The notes beneath the pieces are model-generated. The model did no database searches, was not told where the DNA came from, and saw only the letters and a program-made list of their open reading frames with translations. Below, one piece after another: positions 16,673 to 25,120 of a stretch of 64,000 nt of DNA (positions within the stretch are counted from its first letter, which is position 1; the number at the start of each line of letters is the position of its first letter). Position numbers and translations under genes: made by a program. Source of the DNA: Collimonas sp. PA-H2 (lineage in GTDB: Bacteria > Pseudomonadota > Gammaproteobacteria > Burkholderiales > Burkholderiaceae_D); contig NZ_PDBX01000001.1 of the NCBI RefSeq assembly GCF_002564105.1, positions 4,712,001 through 4,776,000 of the forward strand, read 5' to 3'.

Positions 16673-16891
16673 TTAGCGCTTGCCAGCCTGGTTGCCGATC
16701 ACGCCGCCAACCGCTGCGCCGCCCACGGTGCCCAGGGCGCTGCCGTTGGTTAACACGGCGCCGCCGACCGCGCCTATGCCGGCGCCGATGGCTGTGTCCG
16801 CGCCGCGCCGGGACATGCCGTCGCAAGCGCTCAAGCCAAGCGCCATCATCAAGGTAATCGCACTGACTGCCAGTTTTTGAGTCGTTTTCAT
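16673..16891 (-). CDS. Small glycine-zipper lipoprotein
   Basis: 72 residues. Signal peptide with lipobox LSAC (Cys about 23), then a short polar stretch and a glycine-zipper 2TM segment (AIGAGIGAVGGAVLTNGSAL, GGAAVGGVIGNQAGKR). The overall build resembles OsmB/SlyB-like outer-membrane lipoproteins, which respond to envelope or osmotic stress. Monocistronic, convergent with the Crp-family gene. Confidence 0.85.
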   Translation of the reverse strand: MKTTQKLAVSAITLMMALGLSACDGMSRRGADTAIGAGIGAVGGAVLTNGSALGTVGGAAVGGVIGNQAGKR

Positions 16892-17143
16892 TGGAACACC
16901 TCTTTATGAAAAATTCCTGTTATAGGGGGAATGCCTGCACCCTGGCTTCCAAAGTAGTCTCAAAAGCCGGCCGCGTCAGTGCGGTAGCGCACCTAAGGCC
17001 GCTTTGTGTCGATTGCCTTATCTCCCCGGTAACACTGCCGTCGGCGCGGCAAATTTCCGGGCGGTTGCCACCGCCTTGCATTCGTGGCAGCATAAACAGC
17101 GTAACTTCACGCCGTTCGCAGTCATCACCGGGAGTATCAGGCT

Positions 17144-18166
17144 ATGAATATCGACGAACTGAAATCGGTTGCACGCGCCATCGTGGCGGATCAAAAGGGC
17201 ATTCTTGCGGCGGACGAAAGCGGACCGACGATCAAGAAACGTTTCGATGCAATCAAGCTGGAATGCAGCGAAGAAAACCGCCGCCGCTATCGCGAAATCC
17301 TGTTCACTACCGTGGGAGCAGAGCGCTATCTGGGCGGCGTCATCCTCTACGATGAAACCTTGCACCAGAGTAGTAAGGAAGGAATTCCCTTCGCCGAGCT
17401 GCTGAGCGGCCGCGGCATTATCCCCGGCATCAAGGTCGACGGCGGCGCCAAGCCGCTGGCGCTGCACGCCGGCGAAAAGATCACCGAAGGGCTGGACGGC
17501 TTGCGCGAACGCCTGCAGGAATATGGACAGCTGGGAGCGAAGTTTGCCAAATGGCGCGGGGTGATAGAGATCGACGCCGCCGCGCTGCCGAGCAGCTATG
17601 CGATCCGAGCCAACGCGCACGCCCTGGCGCGTTATGCCGCCTTGTGCCAGGAAGCTGGCATCGTCCCCATCGTCGAACCCGAAGTACTGATGGATGGCGC
17701 GCACAGCCTGGAACGCTGCGAAGCAGTCAGTGCGCAAGTGCTGGAAGCGGTGTTCGAAGAGCTGGCGGCACATGGCGTCGCGCTGGAAGGCATGCTGCTC
17801 AAGCCGAACATGATCATCGCCGGCATGAAATCGCCGCAGCAGGCCGATATTGGGCAGGTGGCCGCGGCCACCATACGTTGCCTGGCGCGTCATGTGCCGC
17901 CGGCCGTGCCGGGCATCGTCTTCCTGTCAGGCGGCCAGGGCGCGGAGGATGCCACCGCGCATCTGAGCGCCATGAACCAGCTCGGTCCGTTTCCCTGGCA
18001 GCTGAGTTTTTCCTATGGGCGGGCGTTGCAGGCGCCGGTGCTGGACAGCTGGAAAGGAGTAGAGCAGAACGTGACGGAAGCGCAAAAGATTTTCTTGCGG
18101 CGCTGCCAGCTGAACAGCCTGGCCTGTGCAGGCAATTACGACAGCAGCATGGAGAGCGGCGCTTAG
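17144..18166 (+). CDS. Class I fructose-bisphosphate aldolase
   Basis: 340 residues. Reversible cleavage of fructose-1,6-bisphosphate to two triose phosphates through a lysine Schiff base, without a metal. The animal/plant-type class I family is clear: GILAADESGPTIKKRF near residues 19-34, the Schiff-base region MLLKPNM with Lys220, and FLSGGQGAEDATAHL near 270. Length is slightly short of the animal enzymes (about 363). A GGGAG ribosome site precedes the ATG. It is convergent with a phosphofructokinase gene whose product would make its substrate, so the two adjacent glycolytic genes probably work together. Confidence 0.95.
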   Translation: MNIDELKSVARAIVADQKGILAADESGPTIKKRFDAIKLECSEENRRRYREILFTTVGAERYLGGVILYDETLHQSSKEGIPFAELLSGRGIIPGIKVDGGAKPLALHAGEKITEGLDGLRERLQEYGQLGAKFAKWRGVIEIDAAALPSSYAIRANAHALARYAALCQEAGIVPIVEPEVLMDGAHSLERCEAVSAQVLEAVFEELAAHGVALEGMLLKPNMIIAGMKSPQQADIGQVAAATIRCLARHVPPAVPGIVFLSGGQGAEDATAHLSAMNQLGPFPWQLSFSYGRALQAPVLDSWKGVEQNVTEAQKIFLRRCQLNSLACAGNYDSSMESGA

Positions 18167-18192
18167 CGGCTGTCATCCGCTGCCATGAAAAG

Positions 18193-18216
18193 GCCGGGCA
18201 AATTGGTTTGCCCGGC
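18193..18216. terminator. Terminator hairpin between the aldolase and phosphofructokinase genes
   Basis: Perfect 10-bp stem GCCGGGCAAA / TTTGCCCGGC with loop TTGG. Read on the minus strand it is followed by CCTTTTC, so it suits the phosphofructokinase transcript best; it may serve both convergent genes. Confidence 0.7.
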
Positions 18217-18238
18217 ACGGATTCCTGCGGCAGCAGAT

Positions 18239-19459
18239 TCAGCCTGCTTTATTGCGTATCTTGGCGACGGCTTCTGCGCGCAGGCGGAAGCCATCCGGCA
18301 TGCCGGATCCCAGCAAGGGTCGCAGATACTGGTGGAAGGCGTCGCTGACGTCGGTGCCGCTGGCGGCGATCAGTTCATCTTCCATGACCCGGGTTTTGCC
18401 TGCCACCACATCCAGCGCTAGCAATTCGTAATTGACCGAATAGGCACCGCTGCGCTTGATGGCGACCGTGCCGTTGCTTGCCTTTTGCACGGCAAACTGC
18501 AGCGCCTTCTCGCCCACCTCGCGCGCTTCGCGCTGGTCGACATCCGAGACGCAGCCGGCAAAAGAACGCTGCAGATAGCCGAAGGTATCGCCGCGCACGC
18601 GCTTGATGTTCAGCTTAGCCTTGATCTCTTCACACAACAGATCCGCCAGCGCGCCGTTGCCGGACAGCTGCACATTGCCATGTGCATCGCGCTCGACGGT
18701 CTCGGTCAGCAGGCTGGCGATCGGCGTGCCGGATTCATCGTGTATGCCTTCCGAAACCGCGATTACGCAGCGGCCCAGGCGTTGATATACGCCCTTCACA
18801 TCGGCCAGGAATTTTTCCAGCACGAAGCTGCGTTCCGGCAGATAGATCAAATGCGGTCCGTCGTCGGAAAATTTCCTGGCCAGCGCCGAAGCCGCCGTCA
18901 GGAAGCCGGCATGGCGCCCCATCACCACGCCGACATAGACGCCGGGCAGGGCGGCATTGTCCAGGTTGGCGCCGGCAAACGCCTGCGCGACGAAGCGTGC
19001 GGCCGATGGAAATCCCGGTGTGTGATCGTTGCCGACCAGGTCGTTGTCGATGGTCTTGGGGATGTGGATGCAGCGCAGCGGGAAGGCCAGCTTTTCCGCT
19101 TCCAGGCTGAGGATGCGCAGCGTATCGGAAGAGTCGTTGCCGCCGATATAAAAGAAGTGATTGATCTGGTGCGCCTGCAATACCTGGATGATTTCCTGGC
19201 AATACTTGAGGTCGGGTTTGTCGCGTGTAGATCCCAGCGCGGAGGAGGGGGTGCGCGCCACCAGTTCCAGATTGTGGCTGGTTTCCTGCGCCAGGTCGAG
19301 GAAGTCTTCATTGACGATGCCGCGCACGCCGTTGCGGGCGCCGTAGACCAACTCGACATCGCGTATGCCGCGTGCCGCCAGCACCACTCCTACCAGCGAC
19401 TGATTGATCACCGCGGTGGGGCCGCCGCCTTGTGCAATAAGGATTCGTCTCGCTTGCAT
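18239..19459 (-). CDS. 6-phosphofructokinase, probably pyrophosphate-dependent
   Basis: 406 residues. Phosphorylates fructose-6-phosphate. The substrate signature is IPKTIDND (133-140), with Lys where ATP-type enzymes have Gly (PGTIDND), and the phosphoryl-donor loop is GGNDS (106-110), with Asp108 where ATP enzymes have Gly. Both changes point to pyrophosphate as donor, making the step reversible. Asn107 replaces the usual Asp of GGDD/GGDG, which is unusual to my knowledge. MGRHAGFL at about 179 is the conserved sugar-phosphate motif. Start codon follows GGAGCAGGCAA. Adjacent and convergent to class I aldolase. Confidence 0.88.
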   Translation of the reverse strand: MQARRILIAQGGGPTAVINQSLVGVVLAARGIRDVELVYGARNGVRGIVNEDFLDLAQETSHNLELVARTPSSALGSTRDKPDLKYCQEIIQVLQAHQINHFFYIGGNDSSDTLRILSLEAEKLAFPLRCIHIPKTIDNDLVGNDHTPGFPSAARFVAQAFAGANLDNAALPGVYVGVVMGRHAGFLTAASALARKFSDDGPHLIYLPERSFVLEKFLADVKGVYQRLGRCVIAVSEGIHDESGTPIASLLTETVERDAHGNVQLSGNGALADLLCEEIKAKLNIKRVRGDTFGYLQRSFAGCVSDVDQREAREVGEKALQFAVQKASNGTVAIKRSGAYSVNYELLALDVVAGKTRVMEDELIAASGTDVSDAFHQYLRPLLGSGMPDGFRLRAEAVAKIRNKAG

Positions 19460-19558
19460 TTGCCTGCTCCTTGATCCATCGTTGTAAGGGCCATCGCCTG
19501 ATTTTACCCCGATAGTCAGGCACTGCCAGCCCGATCCGTATTCCCGCGGCGAACAGCG

Positions 19559-20665
19559 TTATTTGCCCCAGATTTTTTTATACTCGGCGCGGTAGCCGTT
19601 GTTCGGCTCAAAAGTGTTCTTGTCGCCGCCGTGGAAAGCGATGTTCTGTTCCGTCACCAGATAGGCTGGCGTGGTGTAGGCGCTGGCCTTTTCACCTGAA
19701 AACGCGCGGTTCAGTTCGTCGATGATCTGCCATCCCTGCTGGCCGAAGGGCTCCGGCACGGTGGCGATCTGCAGGCTCTTGCTGCGGATCCGCTGATAGG
19801 CCGATTCAGAACCTTCGCCGGCCGACAGCGTCTGGATCTTGCCGTTGGATAGCAGGGTCATCGCGGCCGGCGTCGTCAGCAGGTCGAGATAGCTGTCGTT
19901 GACGCCGATGATGTGTGTCCATTTCTTGCCGAAACGCTGCTGCAATGCCGCCAGCAAGGCCGGCATCTTGTCGGGCGAGGTAGTGATAGGCAAGGCTTCG
20001 ACGCTAAGCAGGCTGCAAGTGCGGCATTGCTTGATCACCGCCACCACTTCATTCGATTTTGCCTGCGAATACAGGCTGGCCGGATCGGTGAACACCACCA
20101 CGCCGGCCTTGCCGTTGGAGTCGACCACGCCCAGCAGGCTGGCGATCAGCGCTTCTTCTTTCGGATCGGCAGTGACGTTGGAAAACAGGCCGTCGCTTGG
20201 GCCGACCCGGGTCGAGGCATGCCAGCCGACCACCGGGACATTCTGTGCATTGGCGGCGTTCATCTCCTTCGGCTGTTCGTTGGCGTCGATGCCGGCCAGC
20301 ACGATGCCGTTGGGCTTCAGCGCCAGCGCGCGACTGAAGGCTTCGGCGTGCTTGCTGTCGACGCCCCAGCAATCGATCACGAAGACTTCCCAGCCGGCTA
20401 CCGCGGCGGCCTCCTGCACTCCCTTGGAAACGCGCAGGACGCTATTGTTCTTGAGATTGGAAGCGATGACGACGATGAGTTTTTTTTGCGCTGCGATCTT
20501 GGGGCCGCTGGTAGGGCCGTCCCAGTTGTTCTTGAAAGCCATCGCCTTGGCGATTTTGGCGTTGGCCCGATTCAAGAACAAAGTCGGATCTTCCTGTGCA
20601 AATGCTGAACTGATAAGGCCGAAGACAAGTGCCACCGTTACAAAATTTAAATTTGTAAATTTCAT
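19559..20665 (-). CDS. Orphan periplasmic sugar-binding-type protein (ABC substrate-binding, LacI/RbsB fold)
   Basis: 368 residues with a signal peptide cleaved near AFAQED (residue about 24). The mature part has the type I periplasmic-binding-protein pattern: KLIVVIASNLKNNSVLRVSKGVQEAA, ALALKPNGIVLAGID, AGVVVFTDP and THIIGVNDSYLD. Two cysteines (about QCRTCS) may form a disulfide. No ABC permease or ATPase gene is next to it; the neighbour upstream is an unrelated secretion ATPase. It could serve a distant transporter or a chemoreceptor/sensor kinase. The start codon has a weak ribosome site. Confidence 0.85.
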   Translation of the reverse strand: MKFTNLNFVTVALVFGLISSAFAQEDPTLFLNRANAKIAKAMAFKNNWDGPTSGPKIAAQKKLIVVIASNLKNNSVLRVSKGVQEAAAVAGWEVFVIDCWGVDSKHAEAFSRALALKPNGIVLAGIDANEQPKEMNAANAQNVPVVGWHASTRVGPSDGLFSNVTADPKEEALIASLLGVVDSNGKAGVVVFTDPASLYSQAKSNEVVAVIKQCRTCSLLSVEALPITTSPDKMPALLAALQQRFGKKWTHIIGVNDSYLDLLTTPAAMTLLSNGKIQTLSAGEGSESAYQRIRSKSLQIATVPEPFGQQGWQIIDELNRAFSGEKASAYTTPAYLVTEQNIAFHGGDKNTFEPNNGYRAEYKKIWGK

Positions 20666-21005
20666 TATTTTTTTATCCGGATTTTGACTGCGTATGGTCG
20701 GAGCGGATTTCCCGCTTGTCTTTTATTGCAAATGAATGCAAATTATTATTTGACAACAACTCCCTGCACTACAACTTCCACCATCTCCCTTAGCCAGTAC
20801 CGATGCCGCTTTTCGTTAAATCTGTCTCCTGCTGAAATGCCCCCGGAATTGGCTCGCCTTAGCTTACGCAAAGGTTAAATAATTGTCTATTGGAAATCAA
20901 GTCCAGACCTGATGTAAAGCACTTTTTGCGCCAGGCCGAGGAAGTTTTTTCTCTGCCGCACTGCACCATACGAGGGCTTTCTCCGTGCAAAAGTGCAGGC
21001 GAACA
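20666..21005. other. Intergenic region upstream of the binding-protein gene
   Basis: 340 bp, AT-rich near 20740-20760, with no gene. TTGCA-AATGAA-TGCAA (inverted repeat near 20727-20742) and a TTGTCA on the minus strand about 20 bp further upstream could be an operator and -35 of the binding-protein gene; both are weak. Nothing else was recognised. Confidence 0.4.
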
Positions 21006-21040
21006 AAAGGGCTACCGGCCATGGCGGCGGGTAGCCCTTT
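21006..21040 (-). terminator. Intrinsic terminator of the GspE-like ATPase gene
   Basis: Perfect 11-bp stem AAAGGGCTACC / GGTAGCCCTTT (21006-21016, 21030-21040); on the minus strand the stem runs into TTTTGTTC. It lies 46 bp after the ATPase stop codon. Confidence 0.8.
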
Positions 21041-21085
21041 CATCGTTGCTGCGGATTGTTGTCGCAATACGCGGAAGCCGTGGTC

Positions 21086-22879
21086 TCAGGTCAGCGCGGA
21101 AGTGACTTTCAAGACTTCTTCGACGGTGGTGACGCCTTCCAGGACTTTCAGTGCACCAGCAAGTCGCAAAGGTTTCATGCCGTCGGCGATGCTTTGCTTT
21201 TTCAGTGCATGGATGTCGGTTTCGGCCTGGATCATTTTTGAGAAAGGCTGGGTGATGGTCAGCAGTTCGTACAGGCCGGTGCGTCCGCGGTAGCCGGTCT
21301 GGCGGCATTCGGGGCAGCCGACCGGATGGTATACCGCGGCCGGCTTGGGCAGGTTCCAGTTCTCCACCAGCGTCGCCCAGACTTCGTCGGCGACCTGGCC
21401 GTCGGCGCTCTTGCAATGCGTGCATAGCGTGCGCACCAGGCGCTGCGCCATGATGCCGATCAGCGTGGTTTCCAGCAGATAGTAAGGCACGCCCAGTTCC
21501 AGCAGACGCATGACGGCGGACGGCGCATCGTTGGTGTGCAGCGTGGAGAGCACCAGATGACCGGTGAGGGCTGCCTGGATCGCCATTTCCGCGGTTTCCA
21601 GGTCGCGGATTTCACCCACCATGATGATGTCCGGGTCCTGCCGCATCAAGGCCCGCACGCCGTCGGCGAAGGTCAGGTCGATGCCATGGTTCACCTGCAT
21701 CTGGTTGAACGATGCTTCCACCATTTCGATCGGATCTTCGACCGAGCAGACATTCACTTCGGAAGTCGCCAGCGCCTTCAGCGTGGTATATAAAGTGGTG
21801 GTCTTGCCGGAGCCGGTCGGGCCGGTCACCAGGATGATGCCGTGCGCGCGCTTGGTCAGCACATCCCAGCGCAGTGCATCGTCGCTTGGAAAGCCGAGTT
21901 CGGGCAAGGTCTTGACCACCACGTCCGGATCGAAAATCCGCATCACCAGCTTTTCGCCGAAAGCGGTCGGCAAGGTTGACAGGCGCAGCTCGATTTCCTG
22001 GCCGCCGGCGGTGCGGGTCTTGATGCGGCCATCCTGCGGCCGGCGCTTTTCGATCACGTCCATCCGTCCCAGCAGCTTGATGCGCGCGGTCATGGCGATC
22101 ATGACCACCGCCGGCACCTGGTACACCTGGTGCAGCACGCCGTCGATGCGGAAGCGGATCGCGCTGAAATCGCGCTTCGGTTCCATATGGATATCCGAGG
22201 CGCGCTGTTCAAACGCGTATTGCCACAACCAGTCGACGATGTTGACGATGTGCTGGTCGTTGGCGTCGACCTGCTTGTTGGTTTTGCCAAGCTCCACCAA
22301 CTGCTCGAAATTATTCCTCAGCGCCAGGTCCTGGCCGCCCGATTTATGCGCGCTCTTGATCGATTTCGCCAGCGTGAAGAACTGTGTGATGTATTGCGTG
22401 ATGTCGAGCGGATTGGCAATCACCAGGCGGATGTTACGGCGCGTGATCTTGGAGATTTCCGCTTGCCATTCGGTGCGGAACGGCTCGGCGGTGGCGATCA
22501 CCAGGTCGGTCGCGCTCAGCTCGACCGGCAAGATGTTGAAGCGGGTGGCGTAGCTGGCCGACATGACGTCGGCGACCTTGGCGAAGTCGATCTTGAGCGG
22601 GTCGATCCGATAGAACGGCATGTGGACCTGGCGCGCCAGCCATTCGGTCAGCCATTCCAGCGTCAGGACCCGGTGCGGCGGCAACGCCGACTGCCGCTTG
22701 CATTGGGCGACGGCGCTAAGCGGATGGATCGCGATCGCGGCGTTGCGGAATATCCCCTGGGCCTGGGTGTAGAAAGCCTTTACTTCATTCTTGTCGACCG
22801 TGCCGTCATTCAGCAGCCAGGTAAAGATCTGTTGCAGGTCGAGTGTTTTGGGCGCTGCACTGTTCATTGCATTGTTCAT
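21086..22879 (-). CDS. GspE/PilB-family secretion/pilus assembly ATPase
   Basis: 597 residues. Hexameric motor of type II secretion or type IV pilus systems. N-terminal GspE_N/MshEN-like domain (about 70-165: PHRVLTLEWLTEWLARQVHMP, then FNILPVELSATDLVIATAEP). The catalytic domain has Walker A GPTGSGKT (353-360), an Asp box around 380-400 (SVEDPIEM), Walker B DPDIIMVGEIRD (415-426) and a His box (HLVLSTLHTND). Zinc-binding CxxC pairs are present (486/489 and 522/525). No other pilus or secretion gene is adjacent, so it is an orphan here; the spermidine-synthase-like gene lies upstream in the same direction. Confidence 0.93.
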   Translation of the reverse strand: MNNAMNSAAPKTLDLQQIFTWLLNDGTVDKNEVKAFYTQAQGIFRNAAIAIHPLSAVAQCKRQSALPPHRVLTLEWLTEWLARQVHMPFYRIDPLKIDFAKVADVMSASYATRFNILPVELSATDLVIATAEPFRTEWQAEISKITRRNIRLVIANPLDITQYITQFFTLAKSIKSAHKSGGQDLALRNNFEQLVELGKTNKQVDANDQHIVNIVDWLWQYAFEQRASDIHMEPKRDFSAIRFRIDGVLHQVYQVPAVVMIAMTARIKLLGRMDVIEKRRPQDGRIKTRTAGGQEIELRLSTLPTAFGEKLVMRIFDPDVVVKTLPELGFPSDDALRWDVLTKRAHGIILVTGPTGSGKTTTLYTTLKALATSEVNVCSVEDPIEMVEASFNQMQVNHGIDLTFADGVRALMRQDPDIIMVGEIRDLETAEMAIQAALTGHLVLSTLHTNDAPSAVMRLLELGVPYYLLETTLIGIMAQRLVRTLCTHCKSADGQVADEVWATLVENWNLPKPAAVYHPVGCPECRQTGYRGRTGLYELLTITQPFSKMIQAETDIHALKKQSIADGMKPLRLAGALKVLEGVTTVEEVLKVTSALT

Positions 22880-22940
22880 CGCGATGGGCGGTTGGATTGG
22901 TAAGGCCGGCGCTGGCCGGCACGATGTTCAGCGTAGCCGT

Positions 22941-23777
22941 TCATTGCGGCGAATGCCAAGCCTTGAGGCCGTTGACCCAGGATTTGGCGGGCAGCTTGGT
23001 CGCTGCGGTAATTTCCGCAGCGCGTTCGTACCAGGCGCTGAAATCGGCTGGCGGCGCTTGTTTGAATGCGATGGCGATGACGTTGCCCTCGTGGACTTCC
23101 GGCAGGCACCAGACGTCGTCGAAGGCGAACCGCATGGCCTTCAGGTTCTTGGCATAGCTCGGATGGTCGCCGAACAGGTTGACGGTCATGATGCCGCCGT
23201 CCTTCAGGCAAGCCGCGCAGGCGCTGTAGAACTCGGGCGTGTCCAGCACCGGTCCGCGCGCTGTGGCGTCGTAGAGGTCGACCTGCAGGGCGTCGATGCT
23301 GTCGTGGTTCACCGGGTCGAGGACGAAATCCATGGCGTCCATCTCGACCACCGACAGCCGCTCATCTTCCGGCGGCAGCTTGAACATGGAAGCGCAGATC
23401 GCCAGCACCGAAGGATTCAGCTCGATCGCGGTAACCCGCGCCTCAGGAAACTGGCGGTAGCTGAACTTGGTCAGCGCCGCAGTGCCCAGACCCAGCTGGA
23501 CAATGTGCTGCGGCGCCGGATTGAACAGCATCCACGCCATCATTTGCTGGGCGTACTCCAGCTCCGGCCAGTCCGGCTTGCGCAGCCGCATGGCGCCTTG
23601 CACCCATTCAGTGCCGAAGTGCAGATAGCGCACCCCGTCCTGCTCCGACAGGGTGACGGGGGCGAATTTCGGTTTGCGGACAGGTTTGGGAGTGTCTTTT
23701 TTTGCAACGGCGGCGCGCTTGCGCGGGCCTTCCATGCGGTTGGCGTCGGCTTCTATGGATTTGCGTTTGATCAGCAT
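22941..23777 (-). CDS. Spermidine-synthase-like (polyamine aminopropyltransferase fold) protein
   Basis: 278 residues. The SAM-fold core is at about 85-230: IVQLGLGTAALTKFSYRQF, VTAIELNPSVLAICASMF, DAMDFVL and VDLYDATARGPVLDTPEFY, the layout of spermidine synthases and their relatives. An N-terminal basic, low-complexity stretch of about 40 residues (RKRAAVAKKDTPKPVRKPK) precedes it. Speculative alternatives such as a methyltransferase cannot be excluded, because this subgroup often lacks demonstrated polyamine activity and no polyamine gene is nearby. ATG at 23777 was chosen over an upstream TTG; neither has a clear ribosome site. 61 bp from the ATPase gene. Confidence 0.78.
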   Translation of the reverse strand: MLIKRKSIEADANRMEGPRKRAAVAKKDTPKPVRKPKFAPVTLSEQDGVRYLHFGTEWVQGAMRLRKPDWPELEYAQQMMAWMLFNPAPQHIVQLGLGTAALTKFSYRQFPEARVTAIELNPSVLAICASMFKLPPEDERLSVVEMDAMDFVLDPVNHDSIDALQVDLYDATARGPVLDTPEFYSACAACLKDGGIMTVNLFGDHPSYAKNLKAMRFAFDDVWCLPEVHEGNVIAIAFKQAPPADFSAWYERAAEITAATKLPAKSWVNGLKAWHSPQ

Positions 23778-23920
23778 CAGGTGAATTAATTGGGCAAAAA
23801 GCAGGTAGAAAAGGATGTGCAGCAATGATACCGCGCCACAGCGGCAGATTTGGCCTAAATATTGTTGAACTCCGCTTGCTGCTCCCGCCCGCCAACTCCT
23901 GCTTCTCCTGATCGTTGCTG

Positions 23921-24229
23921 TTATTCGTAGGTGTAGCGGCAGCCTATGAACATTGATTTTTTGCGGCTATCGCGGCCGGGGCCGGAGCTTGGGCCGCGCT
24001 CCTGGTCGTAGACGAAATAGCCGTCACGGCCGCACAGTTCGGCGGCTTTCTTGTAGCAGGCGCGCCAGGATTGTTCGGCATCGCTGCATTCGACCAGGAA
24101 GGCGTCGCGGCCATCAGGGCCGGGTATGCTTTCGGCGGTGACGCAGGCGCCGAGCGCCAGCAGCACAGGCAGGCTCAGCGCGAGCAGGTAACGATGTGGC
24201 AAGCGCCGCGGCAGAGGGAGTGTCTTCAT
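23921..24229 (-). CDS. Cysteine-containing lipoprotein, function unknown
   Basis: 102 residues. The start MKTLPLPRRLPHRYLLALSL leads into a lipobox LGAC (Cys about 28). The mature part is small, with four further cysteines (VECSDAEQSWRACYKKAAELC, FIGCRY), suggesting two disulfides, and it ends CRYTYE. A GGAGCAGAAG ribosome site precedes ATG 24229. It lies 17 bp after a tiny lipoprotein gene and probably shares its transcript. I recognise no functional family. Confidence 0.75.
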   Translation of the reverse strand: MKTLPLPRRLPHRYLLALSLPVLLALGACVTAESIPGPDGRDAFLVECSDAEQSWRACYKKAAELCGRDGYFVYDQERGPSSGPGRDSRKKSMFIGCRYTYE

Positions 24230-24246
24230 ATGGCTTCTGCTCCGGC

Positions 24247-24342
24247 TTAAAGACTGAGGCCAAGAGAAACGCATGCCGACAGCGACGCCAGCAAAGCCAG
24301 TGCGACGGTATAGCGTAAAAAATTCTTCGGCAGTGACGACAT
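24247..24342 (-). CDS. Tiny 31-residue lipoprotein
   Basis: A complete short gene: ATG at 24342 with an AAGGA ribosome site 6 bp upstream, reading MSSLPKNFLRYTVALALL, then a lipobox LSAC and a tail CVSLGLSL before TAA. The signal peptide is ideal (basic end, hydrophobic core, Cys at 24), so the mature lipopeptide would be only eight residues. It is in a different frame from the larger lipoprotein just downstream. It is an unusually small lipoprotein; role unknown. Confidence 0.65.
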   Translation of the reverse strand: MSSLPKNFLRYTVALALLASLSACVSLGLSL

Positions 24343-24442
24343 GTTCATTCCTTGAGAGATGGGAGTCGCTCATTCTAGGGAGCCGGCGCCGCTCAAGGTT
24401 TGTCGATTTGTGGCGAAAGTGTGAGTATTTTGTAATCGGCTG

Positions 24443-24931
24443 TCAGCGCTCTTGCAGCACGATCCAGGCCGCCAGTTTTTCCGCGTAAGGCCGGGTATAG
24501 GCCGGGCTGCTGGAAGGCAGCAGGATGATGCGATAACGGCTGGCCAGTTCTCCCAATGCCTTCAATCCCAGTCTGGCGGCGGTGCCGCCGTTGAAAGCGA
24601 TAGTGTGCAATTGCGGCAGCGTGGCGATCAGGCCGGTCAGGTCGTTATGCGCGTGATCGCGGATATTGCTGTCCAGGCTGCCGTCGCGGCGCGCTTCGGC
24701 GACCACGTCCCACAAGCCGATGCCATGCGCCAGCAGCACCGGCAGCCGCTCGGCATAGGGCAGCGCCGGCAAATCGATGCCGACGACTTCCGCCAGCAGT
24801 TTCCAGAAACGGTTTTGCGGATGGGCGTAATACTGGCTGTGGGCCAGCGACTGGACGCCAGGCAGGCTGCCGAGGATCAGCGTGTGGACTTGCTGATCGA
24901 CGACCGGTGGGAAGCTGCGCTTGCGATTCAT
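24443..24931 (-). CDS. DNA-deoxyinosine (hypoxanthine) glycosylase, uracil-DNA glycosylase superfamily
   Basis: 162 residues. Removes hypoxanthine (deaminated adenine) from DNA. The family signature is LILGSLPGVQSLAHSQYYAHPQNRFW (about 17-42, quoted in parts: LILGSLPG and QYYAHPQNRFW), followed by GIGLWDVVAEARRDGSLDSNI and a C-terminal LPSSSPAY loop. In this superfamily the early loop and the Asn-containing motif line the base pocket. ATG 24931 was chosen because the family begins close to this point; the longer frame has no support. Single gene. Confidence 0.88.
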   Translation of the reverse strand: MNRKRSFPPVVDQQVHTLILGSLPGVQSLAHSQYYAHPQNRFWKLLAEVVGIDLPALPYAERLPVLLAHGIGLWDVVAEARRDGSLDSNIRDHAHNDLTGLIATLPQLHTIAFNGGTAARLGLKALGELASRYRIILLPSSSPAYTRPYAEKLAAWIVLQER

Positions 24932-25120
24932 TTTTTCTTGCAAAATCCGCTCTGATATTTTCGTGATATTGATCTGAAATGTGCAACTTTGGCATTGCTC
25001 GTTAGTCAAATGCCCTTAATCGCAGCCTGATTATAATGTGCCTGGATTGGCGGTAATCGGCGGGCCGGGAGGGCAAGTGCGCTGCCCCTGCCTTGAAGCG
25101 TAAAAAATGAGGAAGCAAGC

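Noticed and set aside
23778..23825. TTG start extending the spermidine-synthase-like protein by 16 residues
   Set aside because: Non-ATG codon with no ribosome site and an odd hydrophobic stretch; the ATG at 23777 is simpler.
24230..24373. 48-codon N-terminal extension of the 102-residue lipoprotein
   Set aside because: The signal peptide and ribosome site fit ATG 24229; the extension overlaps the tiny lipoprotein gene in another frame.
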